A stretch of DNA of 64,000 nt from Microbispora oryzae (GTDB taxonomy: Bacteria; Actinomycetota; Actinomycetes; Streptosporangiales; Streptosporangiaceae): positions 1 through 64,000 of the forward strand of contig NZ_JAFCNB010000026.1 in the NCBI RefSeq assembly GCF_017896165.1, given 5' to 3'. Both the position numbers and the translations under genes were made by a program. The notes under the pieces are model-generated. The model did no database searches. It had not been told where the DNA came from and was given only the letters and a program-made list of their open reading frames with translations. Each line of letters begins with the position of its first letter. Position 1 is the stretch's first letter. This document shows, piece after piece, positions 1 through 13,462 of this stretch.

Positions 1-270
1 GCACCCCAACACAACATTGGAATGCCACAAAGGAATCCGTCATAAAAGACGGGGTTCATGCATAAATGCACTGGCTTTTAACACGCTGTTGAGTTCTCAA
101 GAAACGGACGCGATCACCATCACCCGACACCGCACCAAGCGATCCCAGGATCCAGGGCTTTGACTTCCGTTCCCGCCCCCCGCTCCGGCACCGCACCCTC
201 ACCGGCCTTCTGGCCAATGACGCTGGTCGGCACCCCTTCGCGAAGGGGCCCGCCTCGTTTCCGAGGCAAC
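1..270 (-). other. Leader of a 16S rRNA operon (transcribed leftward)
   Basis: No protein gene is credible here. Read on the minus strand, the stretch has the hallmarks of an actinobacterial rRNA leader: two strong promoters to its right, a conserved TTGAGAACTCAACAG box at 86-105, and a short hairpin at 37-52 (CCGTC/GACGG arms around ATAAAA). The 16S gene itself must lie left of position 1 and is not visible. A perfect palindrome CCCCTTCGCGAAGGGG lies near 234-249. The region is less GC-rich near its left end than the flanking genes, as expected for rrn leaders. The identification rests on the motif and promoters, not on rRNA sequence. Confidence 0.72.
86..105 (-). promoter_or_regulatory. boxA-like conserved rRNA leader element
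   Basis: On the minus strand this reads GTTTCTTGAGAACTCAACAG. It closely resembles the TTTGAGAACTCAACAG element found in 16S leaders of Mycobacterium and Streptomyces, which is associated with antitermination and leader processing. The element is seen directly; its function is inferred from relatives. Confidence 0.7.
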
Positions 271-276
271 CACTCC

Positions 277-305
277 AACTTACACCCGATCCCGCTTCGC
301 GTCAA
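277..305 (-). promoter_or_regulatory. rRNA operon promoter P2 (sigma70/HrdB type)
   Basis: Minus-strand -35 TTGACG (300-305) and -10 TAAGTT (277-282) are separated by exactly 17 bases. The promoter is followed by the leader carrying the boxA-like element. It is the downstream one of two tandem promoters. Confidence 0.65.
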
Positions 306-439
306 TCTCCAACTTCTGAAGATTCTTCGCGTCGCCCGACCGGCCGGGCGGGGCGTGAACCTCGCCGGACTGCTCGTCGTAGTGGCCTGCCCTCGGCCCG
401 GCCGCCTTTCGGCGTCCCGCTCCTCCGGGGGCGAAGGAA

Positions 440-468
440 ACATTAAGCAAGACCGTCGACGGCGTCAA
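440..468 (-). promoter_or_regulatory. rRNA operon promoter P1 (sigma70/HrdB type)
   Basis: Minus-strand -35 TTGACG (463-468) and -10 TAATGT (440-445) have a 17-base spacer. Together with the P2 promoter about 160 bases downstream it gives the tandem-promoter layout typical of actinobacterial rrn operons. Confidence 0.65.
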
Positions 469-573
469 ATCTGGGTGAGGAGTGCGAAAAGCCAGGTCAG
501 ACAGGGCATGGCGGCCAAACCTGACGCCCAGGCCACAAGATTGTTACCTTGATCACACCGAACTTTGGTGCTG

Positions 574-604
574 AAAAGGCCGCCTCCGGCTTCCGGAGGC
601 GGCC
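574..604 (-). terminator. Intrinsic terminator of tyrS
   Basis: A 12-bp perfect stem (GGCCGCCTCCGG with its complement, three-base loop) lies just past the tyrS stop. On the minus strand it is followed by TTTT (574-577). It separates tyrS from the rRNA promoters. Confidence 0.85.
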
Positions 605-626
605 TGGACACGGCCTGGGCGCAGGG

Positions 627-1946
627 TCAGGCGACGCTGATGCCGCCGATCGTCTTCCTGCCGCGGCGGATCACCAGGAAGCGACCGTGCAGGAGATCGT
701 CGGCTCCCGGCACGTACTCCTCATCTGTGATCTTCACGTTGTTGAGGTACGCGCCGCCCTCCTTGACCGCCCGCCGCGCCGCCGACTTCGAGTCGACCAG
801 GCCGCTCTCCGCCATCAGGTCGATGAAGGACGCGCCCAGCGATGGAACCGTGGCGTTGGGTACCTCCTCGAGCGCCGACTGGAGCGTCCGAGGATCGAGC
901 TCGGCGAGCGATCCCTGTCCGAAGAGCGCCCGGGAGGCGGCGATCACGCGTGCCAGCTCCTCCGGGCCGTGGACCAGCGTGGTGAGGTCCTCCGCCAGCG
1001 CGCGCTGGGCCTCACGGGCCGCCGGCCGCTCCGATACGGCCTTCTCCAGTTCCTCGATCTCCTCGCGGGTGCGGAACGTGAAGACCTTGAGGAAGCGCAC
1101 CACGTCCCGGTCGTCGGCGTTCAGCCAGTACTGGTAGAACGCGTACGGCGAGGTGAGAGCGGGATCGAGCCACACCGCCCCACCCGCCGTCTTGCCGAAC
1201 TTGGTGCCGTCGGCCTTCGTGATCAGCTTTCCGGTGAGCGCATGCACATGGGCGCCCTCGACCCGGCGGATCAGGTCGACTCCCGCGGTGATGTTGCCCC
1301 ACTGGTCGCTGCCGCCGAGCTGGAGGGTGCAGCCGTGTCTCCGGTAAAGCTCCAGGAAGTCGTTCGCCTGGAGGATCTGGTAGCTGAACTCGGTGTAGCT
1401 CAGCCCCTCTCCCGCCAGTCTGGCCGAGACGGACTCTCTGGCCAGCATGCGGTTCACCGGGAAGTGCTTGCCGATGTCGCGCAGGAAGTCGATCGCGGAG
1501 AGGCTGCCCGTCCAGTCGAGGTTGCTCACCAGTGTGGCGGCGGTGGGCCCTTCGTCGAAGGACAAGAACTTCTCCACCTGCACCCGGATCCGGGAGACCC
1601 ACTCCTCGACGATCTCCGTCGAGTTGAGTGCCCGTTCTGTGCTCCGGCCGCTGGGGTCGCCGATGAGGCCGGTCGCCCCGCCCACCAGGCCGATCGGCCG
1701 GTGGCCGGCCCGCTGGAAGCGGGTCAGGATCAGCAGCGTCGCCAGGTTGCCCACGTGGAGTGACGGCGCGGTCGGGTCGAAGCCCGCGTAGACGGTGATC
1801 GGCCCGTCGGCCAGCGCCTTGCGCAGCGCGTCAACGTCGGTGGTCTGCGCGACGACGTCGCGCCACTCGAGCTCGTCGAGGATGTCACCGATCCCGGTAG
1901 TCGGCTCGGAATCGTTGGAAGATGCGGTCACTGTCGTGGCTTTCAC
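627..1946 (-). CDS. tyrS: Tyrosyl-tRNA synthetase
   Basis: Class I aminoacyl-tRNA synthetase that charges tRNA-Tyr in the cytoplasm. At 439 residues it has family length. The HIGH signature appears as HVGN (about 64-67) after the [10 protein letters not shown] block. The SDQWGN tyrosine-site motif is at about 213-218, and the KMSKS loop appears as KFGKT (about 249-253). The C-terminal 70 residues look like the S4-type RNA-binding domain. The start is GTG at 1946 with no clear ribosome site; the first 20 residues are poorly conserved and a downstream start is possible. It is the last protein gene before the rRNA operon and has its own terminator. Confidence 0.95.
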   Translation of the reverse strand: MKATTVTASSNDSEPTTGIGDILDELEWRDVVAQTTDVDALRKALADGPITVYAGFDPTAPSLHVGNLATLLILTRFQRAGHRPIGLVGGATGLIGDPSGRSTERALNSTEIVEEWVSRIRVQVEKFLSFDEGPTAATLVSNLDWTGSLSAIDFLRDIGKHFPVNRMLARESVSARLAGEGLSYTEFSYQILQANDFLELYRRHGCTLQLGGSDQWGNITAGVDLIRRVEGAHVHALTGKLITKADGTKFGKTAGGAVWLDPALTSPYAFYQYWLNADDRDVVRFLKVFTFRTREEIEELEKAVSERPAAREAQRALAEDLTTLVHGPEELARVIAASRALFGQGSLAELDPRTLQSALEEVPNATVPSLGASFIDLMAESGLVDSKSAARRAVKEGGAYLNNVKITDEEYVPGADDLLHGRFLVIRRGRKTIGGISVA

Positions 1947-2049
1947 TGATCGATGGGTGAACGGCCATGGCCCCCGTACAAGCCTGCCTGACCGGGAAAC
2001 CCTATCGCCACTTGATTCACCGCCTGGAACGGACGCCCGAGCGCCGCGA

Positions 2050-2709
2050 TCATCCGCGCCGGCGGGGGACGTGCCGCCGGTACGGCGAGACCGTGGGGTC
2101 CTCGCCGATCCAGAACCGCCACGGCGTCTCGGCTCCCGCGGCCACCCCGGTCCGCGGCCCGGCCCCGACGTCTCCGGCGTCGACCGGCCGGCCCGCGTGC
2201 ACCCGCATCGGGCCGGGCACGCAGCAGTCGGTGCCGTTGTGCTCCCGGATCAGCCCGAGCGCCACGGCGAGCCGGGCCGGCCCGCGCGCGAGGTCCCGAT
2301 CTCGGATCGGTCGCCTGGCCGCGGGTGCGGACGGGCCGTCGGCCGGCCCGAGCCGCCGCGCACGGGCCACCTCGGCGCCCGCTATCACCTCTCCCGCCCG
2401 GAGGAGCACGGCGGAGCCGATTCCCTCGGGCATGCAGACGAGGTTGGCGCAGAAGTGCATGCCGTAGGTGAAGTAGACGTAGAGATGACCGGGCTCGCCG
2501 AACATCACAGCGTTGCGGGGCGAACGGCCCCGGTAGGTGTGCGAGGCGGGATCCTGCCCCGGCCCGCCGTACGCCTCGACCTCCGTGAGGCGTACGGCCA
2601 CCGGGCCGTGGACGAACACCCGTCCGAGGAGGTCGGGGGCGACCTCGTCGGACGGCCGTCCGAAGAAGCCCCGGTCGAGGGGCGGCCCGATCAGCTCTCG
2701 CTCGCCCAT
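2050..2709 (-). CDS. mpg: DNA-3-methyladenine glycosylase (AAG/MPG family)
   Basis: Base-excision-repair enzyme expected to excise alkylated purines such as 3-methyladenine and hypoxanthine. It is 219 residues long, normal for bacterial members. The conserved core LTEVEAY carries the expected catalytic Glu (about residue 45), followed by the SPRNAVMF and [13 protein letters not shown] segments that line the flipped-base pocket in AAG enzymes. The ATG at 2709 lies 19 bases inside the end of argH, so the two are probably translationally coupled. Placement after an arginine gene looks positional rather than functional. Confidence 0.92.
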   Translation of the reverse strand: MGERELIGPPLDRGFFGRPSDEVAPDLLGRVFVHGPVAVRLTEVEAYGGPGQDPASHTYRGRSPRNAVMFGEPGHLYVYFTYGMHFCANLVCMPEGIGSAVLLRAGEVIAGAEVARARRLGPADGPSAPAARRPIRDRDLARGPARLAVALGLIREHNGTDCCVPGPMRVHAGRPVDAGDVGAGPRTGVAAGAETPWRFWIGEDPTVSPYRRHVPRRRG

Positions 2710-4133
2710 GCGGCCTGGCCGTCGACAATCTCGCGGAGCGCGGCGATCTGGTCGCGGACGCGGTCGGGCGCGGTGCCGCCGAACGCGCTGCGGGCGGCCA
2801 GCGCCCCATGGACGTTGAGCACAGCGCGGACTCCGGGGGTGCCGTCCGCGGTGCCGGGCGACGGGCTGAAGTGCGGGGAGACCTTGGCCAGTTCCTCGTC
2901 GCTGAGGTCGCCGAGGTCCTTGTCGTTGACCTGGCACCAGACCACGAGGTGGCCGACCGCCTCGTGCGCCTCGCGGAACGGGACGCCGCGGCGCACCAGC
3001 AGCTCGGCGAGGTCGGTGGCGAGGGCGAAGCCGTCGGGCGCGCTCGCCTCCAGCTTGGCCCGGTTGACCCGCATGGTGGACACCATGCCCGAGACGGCGG
3101 GGAGCACGAGCAGCAGCGTGTCGACGGCGTCGAAGACCGGCTCCTTGTCCTCCTGCAGGTCGCGGTTGTAGGTGAGCGGAAGACCCTTGAGCGTGGTGAG
3201 CAGCGACATGAGCGAGCCGATCAGCCGGCCGCTCTTGCCCCGCGCCAGCTCGGCGACGTCGGGGTTCTTCTTCTGCGGCATGATTGACGAACCGGTGGAG
3301 TAGGCGTCGTCCACCTCGATCCAGCGGAACTCCTGCGACGCCCACAGCACGATCTCCTCGCCGAGGCGGGAGATGTGCACTCCGATCATGGCGGCGCAGA
3401 ACAGGAACTCGGCGGCGAAGTCCCGGTCGGCGACGGCGTCCATCGAGTTCGGCGCGGGCGCGTCGAAGCCCAGCTCCGCCGCGACGGCCGCGGGGTCGAG
3501 GGGCAGCGAGGAGCCGGCGAGGGCGCCGGAGCCGAGCGGGGAGACTGCGGCGCGCCGGTCCCAGTCGCGCAGGCGGTCCACGTCCCGTGACAGGGCGTGC
3601 ACGTGGGCGAGGAGCTGGTGACCGAACGACACGGGCTGCGCGTGCTGCATGTGCGTCATGCCCGGCGCCGCGACATCGGTGTTCTCCTCGGCCTGGCCGA
3701 TCAGGGCGGTCTCCAGCTCGACGAGCCGGGACACGATCGTGCGGACGTGGTCGCGCAGGTAGAGGCGCAGGTCGGTGGCGACCTGGTCGTTGCGGCTCCG
3801 GCCGGCGCGGAGCTTGCCGCCGAGCGTGCCCAGTCGTTCGAGCAGTCCGCGTTCCAGGGCGGTGTGCACGTCCTCGTCTGCCACAGTCGGGCGGAACTCC
3901 CCCCTCCGGCAGGCCTGGTCGAGGTCGTCGAGCGCGCCCAGCATGCGGTCGAGCTCCTCCTCGGTCAGCAGCCCCGCACGGTGCAGCACCCGGGCGTGCG
4001 CCCGCGACGCGAGCAGGTCGTACGGCGCGAGCCGCCAGTCGAACTGCACGCTCACCGACAGGCGCGTGAGCGCGTCCGCGGGTCCCCCCTCGAACCTGCC
4101 GCCCCACAGGCGCATCGGCTTGTTGTCCGCCAC
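2691..4133 (-). CDS. argH: Argininosuccinate lyase
   Basis: Last step of arginine synthesis: argininosuccinate to arginine plus fumarate. It is 480 residues, of the fumarase/aspartase superfamily, with signature [11 protein letters not shown] at about 281-291 carrying the catalytic Ser loop, and the THMQHAQPV segment at about 160-168. The start is GTG at 4133, chosen because GGAGGGA precedes it by about seven bases. It is separated from argR by 270 bases, so it may have its own promoter rather than simply extending the argCJBDFR operon. argG is not present beside it. Confidence 0.96.
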   Translation of the reverse strand: MADNKPMRLWGGRFEGGPADALTRLSVSVQFDWRLAPYDLLASRAHARVLHRAGLLTEEELDRMLGALDDLDQACRRGEFRPTVADEDVHTALERGLLERLGTLGGKLRAGRSRNDQVATDLRLYLRDHVRTIVSRLVELETALIGQAEENTDVAAPGMTHMQHAQPVSFGHQLLAHVHALSRDVDRLRDWDRRAAVSPLGSGALAGSSLPLDPAAVAAELGFDAPAPNSMDAVADRDFAAEFLFCAAMIGVHISRLGEEIVLWASQEFRWIEVDDAYSTGSSIMPQKKNPDVAELARGKSGRLIGSLMSLLTTLKGLPLTYNRDLQEDKEPVFDAVDTLLLVLPAVSGMVSTMRVNRAKLEASAPDGFALATDLAELLVRRGVPFREAHEAVGHLVVWCQVNDKDLGDLSDEELAKVSPHFSPSPGTADGTPGVRAVLNVHGALAARSAFGGTAPDRVRDQIAALREIVDGQAAWASES

Positions 4134-4250
4134 CGTGTTTCTCCCTCCGAACCGTTTCCCAGCGAATGACGACCGCGCCGTACCGCGGCGAGGACCGCCG
4201 TACCGGAATTCTTCGCGCCCGGCCGGGCCGTGGGCCCTGAATCCTCCGGC

Positions 4251-4265
4251 GCGTATTCGATACGC
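4251..4265. repeat. Short inverted repeat upstream of argH
   Basis: GCGTAT-TCG-ATACGC, a perfect 6-bp-arm palindrome in the 270-base argR-argH gap. It could be an operator or a minor hairpin. It does not match a classical ARG box. Nothing else definite is seen in 4134-4403. Confidence 0.35.
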
Positions 4266-4403
4266 GGATCCTTTTGCGGGACCATCGCGACCTTAGCCGA
4301 CATGTGGCCCGTGTTCCGCACGGAAACCTTCGGCGCCGGATCGAGCGTGGCCGGGCAGGCCAGATCCCTCTCTTATGCCAATTTCACCCGATATGTACCT
4401 CGG

Positions 4404-7054
<2,651 letters not shown>

Positions 7055-7058
<4 letters not shown>

Positions 7059-7969
7059 CGGGCCACTCCCCTCTCCTGGCCGGGCTCGACCATGGTGCCG
7101 ATCCCCTCGTCGGTGAAGATCTCCAGTAGTACGGCATGGGCCATGCGTCCGTCGAGGACGTGCGCCTGCGGCACGCCGCCCTGGACGGCCGTCAGGCACG
7201 CCTCCATCTTCGGGACCATGCCGCTGGACAGCGACGGCAGCAGCTCGGCCAGGTCGGCCGCACTGATCCGGCTGACCACCTCCTCGCTGTTCGGCCAGTC
7301 GGCGTACAGGCCCTCCACGTCGGTCAGCACGATCAGCTTGGACGCCCGCAGCGCCACCGCGAGGGCGGCGGCGGCCGTGTCGGCGTTCACGTTGTAGACC
7401 GTGCCGTCCTCGCCCCGGGCGATCGACGACACGACCGGGATCCGCCCGTCGTCGAGCAGGGCGCGCACGGCTCCCGCCTCGACCCTGACGATCTCGCCGA
7501 CCTGGCCGATGTCGACCCGCACGCCGTCGACCACGGCGTGCTTGCGCTCGGCGGTGAACAGGTGGGCGTCCTCTCCGGACATGCCGACCGCGAACGGCCC
7601 GTGCCGGTTGACCAGGCCCACGACGTCGCGGTTGACCTGGCCGACGAGGACCATGCGCACCACCTGCATGGCCTCGGGGGTGGTCACCCGCAGGCCGGAG
7701 ACGAAGTGGCTGTCGATGCCGAGCAGGTCGAGGTGCCGCTGGATCTGCGGCCCGCCGCCGTGCACGATGACCGGCTTCAGCCCCGCGTAGCGGAGGAAGA
7801 CCACGTCGGCCGCGAACTTCTCGCGCAGGTGCTCCTCGGTCATCGCGTTGCCGCCGTACTTGATGACGACGGTGGCCCCGTGGAAGCGCGCGAGCCAGGG
7901 CAGCGCCTCGATCAGCGTCTGCGCCTTGTCCAGGGCGCCGCGCCGGTGGCCGTTCAGGGGCGCGGTCAC
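7055..7969 (-). CDS. argB: Acetylglutamate kinase
   Basis: Phosphorylates N-acetylglutamate, usually the arginine-feedback-inhibited step. It is 304 residues of the amino-acid-kinase fold. The nucleotide-binding IKYGGNAM and substrate-loop VHGGGPQI motifs are present, and the NVNADTAA segment lies in the second half. The GTG start at 7969 forms a GTGA overlap with the argJ stop. The N-terminal extension before the first Gly-rich loop may be the helix that makes hexameric, arginine-sensitive enzymes; that is inference. Confidence 0.96.
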
Positions 7970-9120
7970 GTCGAGTACGCCGAGTTCTCGTGGACGTACG
8001 CGGCGGTGAGGTCCGTGGTGTGGACGGTCGCCGAGTGGGGTCCGGCCGACAGGTCGACGGTGATCGTGACGTCGCGGGGGCGCAGGTCGACCTTGCCGCG
8101 GTCGTCTCCGGCGGCGCCGCCCCGGCAGATCCAGATGCCGTTGACCGCCACGTTGAGCCGGTCGGGCTCGAACTCCGCGTCGGTCGTGCCCACCGCGCTC
8201 ACGACGCGGCCCCAGTTGGGGTCCTCGCCGTGGATGGCGCACTTGAGCAGGTTGGACCGGGCGACGGCCCGGCCCACGGTCACCGCGTCGTCCTCGGACG
8301 CGGCGCCGACGACCTCGATGGCGATGGCCTTGGTGGCGCCCTCGGCGTCGACGAGCAGCTGCCTGGCCAGGTCGGCGCAGACGGCGGTGACCACCTTCTC
8401 GAAGTCCGCCAGGTCGGGCGTGACGCCGGAGGCGCCGCTCGCCAGCAGCAGGACCGTGTCGTTGGTCGACATGCAGCCGTCGGTGTCGAGCCGGTCGAAG
8501 GTCACCGAGGTCGCCCGGCGCAGCACGGCGTCCAGGTCGCCGGAGGACACGTCGGCGTCGGTGGTGAGCACGCAGAGCATGGTCGCCAGGGCGGGGGCGA
8601 GCATGCCGGCGCCCTTCGCCATGCCGCCCACCATGTATCCGCCCTCGCCGCGGCGGAAGGAGATCTTGCTGACCGTGTCCGTCGTGCGGATGGCGTCGGC
8701 GGCGGCCAGGCCGCCGTCCCTGGAGAGCTGGCCCGCCGCCACCTCGACCCCGGCGAGCAGCGGGTCCATCGGCAGCCGCTCGCCGATCAGGCCGGTGGAG
8801 CAGACCGCGATCTCGGCCGCCGAGTCCTCCAGCACGCCGGCGACCTTCTCCGCGGTCGCGTGGGTGTCCTGGAAGCCGGCCGGGCCGGTGCAGGCGTTGG
8901 CGCCGCCCGAGTTCAGCACGACCGCCCTGACCCGGCCGCCGCCGACGACCTGGGCCGTCCACAGCACGGGCGCGGCCTTGAACCGGTTGCGGGTGAAGAC
9001 GCCCGCCGCGGCCCTGGAGGGGCCGTCGTTGACGACGAGGGCGAGATCGCGGGCGCCGCCGCTCTTGATGCCGGCGACGACGCCGGCCGCGCGGAACCCC
9101 AATGGCGCGGTGACGCTCAC
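7966..9120 (-). CDS. argJ: Ornithine acetyltransferase / N-acetylglutamate synthase
   Basis: Recycles the acetyl group from N-acetylornithine to glutamate, and may also use acetyl-CoA if bifunctional. It is 384 residues of Ntn-type self-cleaving fold. The cleavage motif ATML is present with the nucleophile Thr at about position 180 (A179/T180). The start is GTG at 9120, preceded by GGGAGGA at four bases; a longer in-frame extension to 9240 is rejected because it lacks similarity and a ribosome site. A 103-base gap separates it from argC. Confidence 0.95.
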   Translation of the reverse strand: MSVTAPLGFRAAGVVAGIKSGGARDLALVVNDGPSRAAAGVFTRNRFKAAPVLWTAQVVGGGRVRAVVLNSGGANACTGPAGFQDTHATAEKVAGVLEDSAAEIAVCSTGLIGERLPMDPLLAGVEVAAGQLSRDGGLAAADAIRTTDTVSKISFRRGEGGYMVGGMAKGAGMLAPALATMLCVLTTDADVSSGDLDAVLRRATSVTFDRLDTDGCMSTNDTVLLLASGASGVTPDLADFEKVVTAVCADLARQLLVDAEGATKAIAIEVVGAASEDDAVTVGRAVARSNLLKCAIHGEDPNWGRVVSAVGTTDAEFEPDRLNVAVNGIWICRGGAAGDDRGKVDLRPRDVTITVDLSAGPHSATVHTTDLTAAYVHENSAYST

Positions 9121-9223
9121 GCGGTCCTCCCGTCCGTGGTGCGGGCGCCGGACCACGCCGGGTGCTGGGCGCGCCCGCGGCGGCTCCGCTCGGCGTTCCG
9201 GTGGCGGGATGAGACGGTACGGC

Positions 9224-10309
<1,086 letters not shown>

Positions 10310-10419
10310 ACGACATGGGCATGCAAGCGACGTTCCACCAGATGGACGTCTGGCCTCCGTACCTACTGGTCGGTATCCTAACGTCCCGGCTGATCTCACT
10401 CCTGGGAGCGCGTCGAACC

Positions 10420-12075
10420 ATGGCGATCACCTACCAGCAGGTCCAGGCCCACCTCACCGCGCCGGGTCAGCTCTTCGAGATGGAAGAGGTCGAGGCCGGC
10501 GGCTCGCGCATCCGGGCGTGGAAGCACGCGCCCGCGACGTTCCGGACCCTGCTCGAGAACTCCCGGTTCCACGGCGACAAGGTCTTCGTCGTCTACGAGG
10601 ACGAACGGATCACCTACGAGGACCACTACCGGCTCGCCGCGACCCTGGCGAACCGCCTCGTGACGGACTACGGCGTCCGCAAGGGCGACCGGGTGGCCAT
10701 CGCCATGCGCAACTACCCGGAGTGGATCATCGCCTTCTCCGCCGTACTGGCCGCGGGGGCGGTGGCGGTGCCGCTCAACGCCTGGTGGACCGAGCGCGAG
10801 CTGCGGTACGGCCTGAGCGACTCGGGCGCGACGCTCCTCATCGCCGACGGTGAGAGGGCGGACCGGCTGGCCGGCGCCCGGCTGCCCGCGATCGTCGTCC
10901 GGGGCGACGGCGCCAACTGGGCCGACGTCGTCGGCGAGGCGGCGGCGGACGTCACGCTGCCGCCCGTCGACCTGGACCCGGAGGACTCCGCCACGATCTT
11001 CTACACCTCCGGCACCACCGGCCGGCCCAAGGGGGCGCTCGGCAGCCACCGCAACCTGTGCCAGGCGCCGATGACCGTGGCGTACGCGATGACGCGCGGG
11101 GCGGCCCTGGCGGGCCGGGACCCGGCCCAGGTCGCCACCGTCCGCAGGATCACGCTGCTGACCGTGCCGCTCTTCCACGCGACCGGCTGCTTCGCCGTGC
11201 TGCTGCCCACCATGTTCAGCGGCAACGGGCTGGTGCTGATGTACCGCTGGGAACCGCGCCGCGCCCTGGAGCTGATCGAGCGCGAGAGGGTCACCGTGAT
11301 GAGCGGGGTGCCGACCAACGCCTGGCAGCTCCTGTCGCACCCCTCGCTGCGCGACTACGACATCTCGTCGCTCGGGTCCGTGTCGTACGGAGGCGCGCCG
11401 GCCCCGCCGAAGCTCCTGGAGCGGATCACCAGGCTGCTGCCCGACCGCACCCCCGTCAACGGGTACGGCATGACCGAGACGACGGCCCTGGCGATCTACA
11501 ACAGCGGGCCCGATTACCTGGCCAGGCCGGACAGCATCGGCGTACCGCTCGCCGTGATCGACGTGAAGGTCGTCGATCCCGCCGGCGTGGAGCTGCCGGC
11601 GGGGCAGGTCGGCGAGCTGTGCGTGCGCGGACCCGTCGTGATCAAGGGCTACTGGAACCGGCCCGACGCCACCGCCGAGGTCCTCGTGAACGGCTGGCTG
11701 CACACCGGCGACCTCGCCAGGATCGACGCCGACGGCTTCGTCTACATCGTCGACCGGGCCAAGGACATGGTGATCCGCGGCGGCGAGAACGTCTACTGCG
11801 CCGAGGTCGAGGCCGCCCTCTTCGAGCACCCGGCCGTCGACGACGCCGCGGTGATCGGCGTTCCCGACGAGGAGCTGGGCGAGCAGGTGGGCGCCGTGGT
11901 CCTGGTGAAGCCCGGCGCCGAGACCACGGCGGAGGATCTCCAGGAATTCCTCCGGGAACGGATCGCGCCGTTCAAGGTGCCGGTCCGCTTCTGGTTCCGT
12001 GACACCGAGCTGCCGCGCAACCCCGGCGGCAAGGTGCTCAAGACCCTTCTGCGCAGAGAGGCGCTCGGCCGGTGA
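10420..12075 (+). CDS. Acyl-CoA synthetase / AMP-dependent ligase
   Basis: Member of the ANL adenylate-forming family, most like long-chain fatty-acid-CoA ligases. It would activate a carboxylic acid with ATP and couple it to CoA. It is 551 residues from ATG 10420. Motifs are in order: YTSGTTGRPKG at about 195-205, NGYGMTETTA near the middle, WLHTGDLA, then DMVIRGGENVYCAEVE, and the catalytic lysine in NPGGKVLK near the C-terminus. An upstream in-frame ATG at 10285 is unlikely because it would use the divergent promoter region. The substrate cannot be told from sequence. It is followed by a strong terminator, so it is probably monocistronic. Confidence 0.85.
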   Translation: MAITYQQVQAHLTAPGQLFEMEEVEAGGSRIRAWKHAPATFRTLLENSRFHGDKVFVVYEDERITYEDHYRLAATLANRLVTDYGVRKGDRVAIAMRNYPEWIIAFSAVLAAGAVAVPLNAWWTERELRYGLSDSGATLLIADGERADRLAGARLPAIVVRGDGANWADVVGEAAADVTLPPVDLDPEDSATIFYTSGTTGRPKGALGSHRNLCQAPMTVAYAMTRGAALAGRDPAQVATVRRITLLTVPLFHATGCFAVLLPTMFSGNGLVLMYRWEPRRALELIERERVTVMSGVPTNAWQLLSHPSLRDYDISSLGSVSYGGAPAPPKLLERITRLLPDRTPVNGYGMTETTALAIYNSGPDYLARPDSIGVPLAVIDVKVVDPAGVELPAGQVGELCVRGPVVIKGYWNRPDATAEVLVNGWLHTGDLARIDADGFVYIVDRAKDMVIRGGENVYCAEVEAALFEHPAVDDAAVIGVPDEELGEQVGAVVLVKPGAETTAEDLQEFLRERIAPFKVPVRFWFRDTELPRNPGGKVLKTLLRREALGR

Positions 12076-12101
12076 CCTCGCCGGGCCCGGCCCACTGAAT
12101 C

Positions 12102-12151
12102 GACCGGTACGGCCCGCACCGCCGGGAGCGTGGGCCGTACCGGTCTTCTCC
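12102..12151 (+). terminator. Intrinsic terminator after the acyl-CoA synthetase
   Basis: A 14-bp stem (GACCGGTACGGCCC, 12102-12115, with 12132-12145) is followed by TTCTCC. It closes the upstream gene 26 bases after its stop. Confidence 0.75.
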
Positions 12152-12186
12152 GCGCGTGCCCTGACGCGCTCGCCGACCGGTCAGCG

Positions 12187-12264
12187 GAAAGTTTCAGGCC
12201 GAGACTCCGCGTGTAGAGGAAGCACGAGCTGGTCCTTAAGCGGTTCATCGTCCTGAAACCTTTC
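12187..12264 (+). promoter_or_regulatory. GAAA-TTTC palindromes: candidate LacI/XlnR-type operators
   Basis: A perfect GAAAGTTTC palindrome at 12187-12195 and a second GAAACCTTTC at 12255-12264 lie upstream of, and next to, the -35 box of the following gene. Similar CGAAA-TTTCG palindromes precede xylan and cellulose genes in Streptomyces and relatives. The motif is seen; the regulator is inferred. Confidence 0.5.
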
Positions 12265-12273
12265 TAAATTTCT

Positions 12274-12302
12274 TTGACACATTTCTGTCGGCTCCGCACA
12301 AT
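12274..12302 (+). promoter_or_regulatory. Promoter of the CE4/CBM2 gene
   Basis: -35 TTGACA (12274-12279), 17-base spacer, then -10-like CACAAT (12297-12302). The GAAACCTTTC element ends 9 bases before the -35. The predicted 5' leader is about 50 bases. Confidence 0.5.
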
Positions 12303-12358
12303 GCGTGCAGCTGCAGCTCCCCCCGTTTCCGATCGTCGTTCCGAGCGGAGGAACAGAC

Positions 12359-13402
12359 ATGATCGACAGCCCCGTCCCCGTCCCGGCGGGCGGGCGGCGT
12401 CAGCGCGGGCGTAGCGCCCTCCTGGCAGGCGCCGTCAGCATGCTGGTGGCGATCCTCACCGCGGCCCTGTGCGCCGTGGCCGGAGCCGCGAGCGCGGCCT
12501 CCTGCAGTGCCGGTTATGTGGGCCTGACCTACGACGACGGCCCCAACCCCAGCAACACGACCACGCTGCTGAACACTCTCAGGGCGAACGGCGTGCGGGC
12601 CACGTTCTTCAACATCGGGCAGAACGCCCAGAACAACCCCTCCCTCGTCAGGGCGGAGCGGGACGCCGGCATGTGGATCGGCAACCACAGCTGGACCCAC
12701 CCCCACCTGACCCAGCTCGGCAGCGCGCAGATCCAGTCGGAACTGCAGCAGACCCAGCAGGCCATCCAGCAGATCACCGGCACCGCGCCCAAGCTGTTCC
12801 GGCCGCCGTACGGCGAGACGAACTCCACGCTCAAGTCGATCGAGCAGCAGCTCGGCCTCAGGGAGATCATCTGGGACGTCGACTCCCAGGACTGGAACGG
12901 CGCGAGCACGGCCCAGATCGTGCAGGCGGCCGGCAGACTCCAGAACGGCCAGACGATCCTCATGCACGACGGCTACGCCACCACGGTCGCCGCCATCCCG
13001 CAGATCGTGGCCAACCTGAACAGCCGCAACCTGTGCGCCGGCATGATCTCCACCTCGACCGGCCGGGCCGTCGCGCCGGACGGAGGCACCGGCCCCACGA
13101 CGCAGCCCAGCCCGTCGCCGTCGTCACCCGGCGGTGGGGGCAGCTGCACGGCGACGATTTCCCCGGGTCAGCAGTGGAGCGACCGGTTCAACCTGACCGT
13201 CACCGTCTCCGGCACCAGCACCTGGGTCGTCACCGTGACCCTGCAGAACCCCCAGCGGATCATCAACACCTGGAGCGCCAGCACCAGCATCAGCGGCAAC
13301 GTCATGACGGCGCGGCCCAACGGCAGCGGGAACGCCTTCGGCTTCACCGTCCAGCACAACGGCAACTGGACCTGGCCGTCGGTGTCGTGCCGCGTGGGCT
13401 GA
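12359..13402 (+). CDS. Secreted polysaccharide deacetylase (CE4) with CBM2, acetylxylan-esterase-like
   Basis: An extracellular metal-dependent deacetylase, most like the Streptomyces acetylxylan esterases that combine a NodB domain with a cellulose-binding module. It is 347 residues from ATG 12359, which follows GGAGGA at six bases. It has a signal peptide at 1-47 with an Arg-rich n-region, ending ASAA. NodB domain about 48-235: TYDDGP (Asp59/60), the metal site HSWTH (110-114), RPPYG (148-152), DVDSQDW (173-179), LMHDG (201-205). A Ser/Pro/Gly linker follows at about 240-262, then a CBM2 module from 263 to the end bounded by two Cys and with several surface Trp. A chitin or peptidoglycan substrate is the alternative. 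The operators upstream favour xylan. Confidence 0.88.
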   Translation: MIDSPVPVPAGGRRQRGRSALLAGAVSMLVAILTAALCAVAGAASAASCSAGYVGLTYDDGPNPSNTTTLLNTLRANGVRATFFNIGQNAQNNPSLVRAERDAGMWIGNHSWTHPHLTQLGSAQIQSELQQTQQAIQQITGTAPKLFRPPYGETNSTLKSIEQQLGLREIIWDVDSQDWNGASTAQIVQAAGRLQNGQTILMHDGYATTVAAIPQIVANLNSRNLCAGMISTSTGRAVAPDGGTGPTTQPSPSPSSPGGGGSCTATISPGQQWSDRFNLTVTVSGTSTWVVTVTLQNPQRIINTWSASTSISGNVMTARPNGSGNAFGFTVQHNGNWTWPSVSCRVG

Positions 13403-13428
13403 CGCCCCCGCGCCGCATGTGACTCACC

Positions 13429-13462
13429 GTGTGGCGCGGCGGTCTCGGGCGCCGCGTCACAC
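13429..13462 (+). terminator. Hairpin terminator after the CE4/CBM2 gene
   Basis: Thirteen-base arms (13429-13441 and 13450-13462) pair with one mismatch around an eight-base loop, 26 bases past the stop. There is no long U tract, as is common in actinomycetes. Confidence 0.55.

Noticed and set aside
160-552. Short plus- and minus-strand frames in the left 550 bases
   Set aside because: They overlap rRNA promoters and leader elements and show no protein features.
2050-4107. Single 685-codon reading that joins an argH shadow to the mpg gene
   Set aside because: Only the last 219 codons match a family (mpg). The part inside argH is out of frame with argH.
4052-4321. Short frame in the argR-argH gap
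   Set aside because: It overlaps the argH start in another frame and shows no ribosome site or similarity.
10324-10352. Inverted repeat CCAGA-TGGACG-TCTGG before the acyl-CoA synthetase
   Set aside because: Short, close to chance level in GC-rich DNA. It could be a TetR-type operator, but I cannot support it from sequence alone.
12305-12358. Longer N-terminus for the CE4/CBM2 protein
   Set aside because: The start at 12359 has a strong GGAGGA and gives a proper signal peptide; the extension does not.
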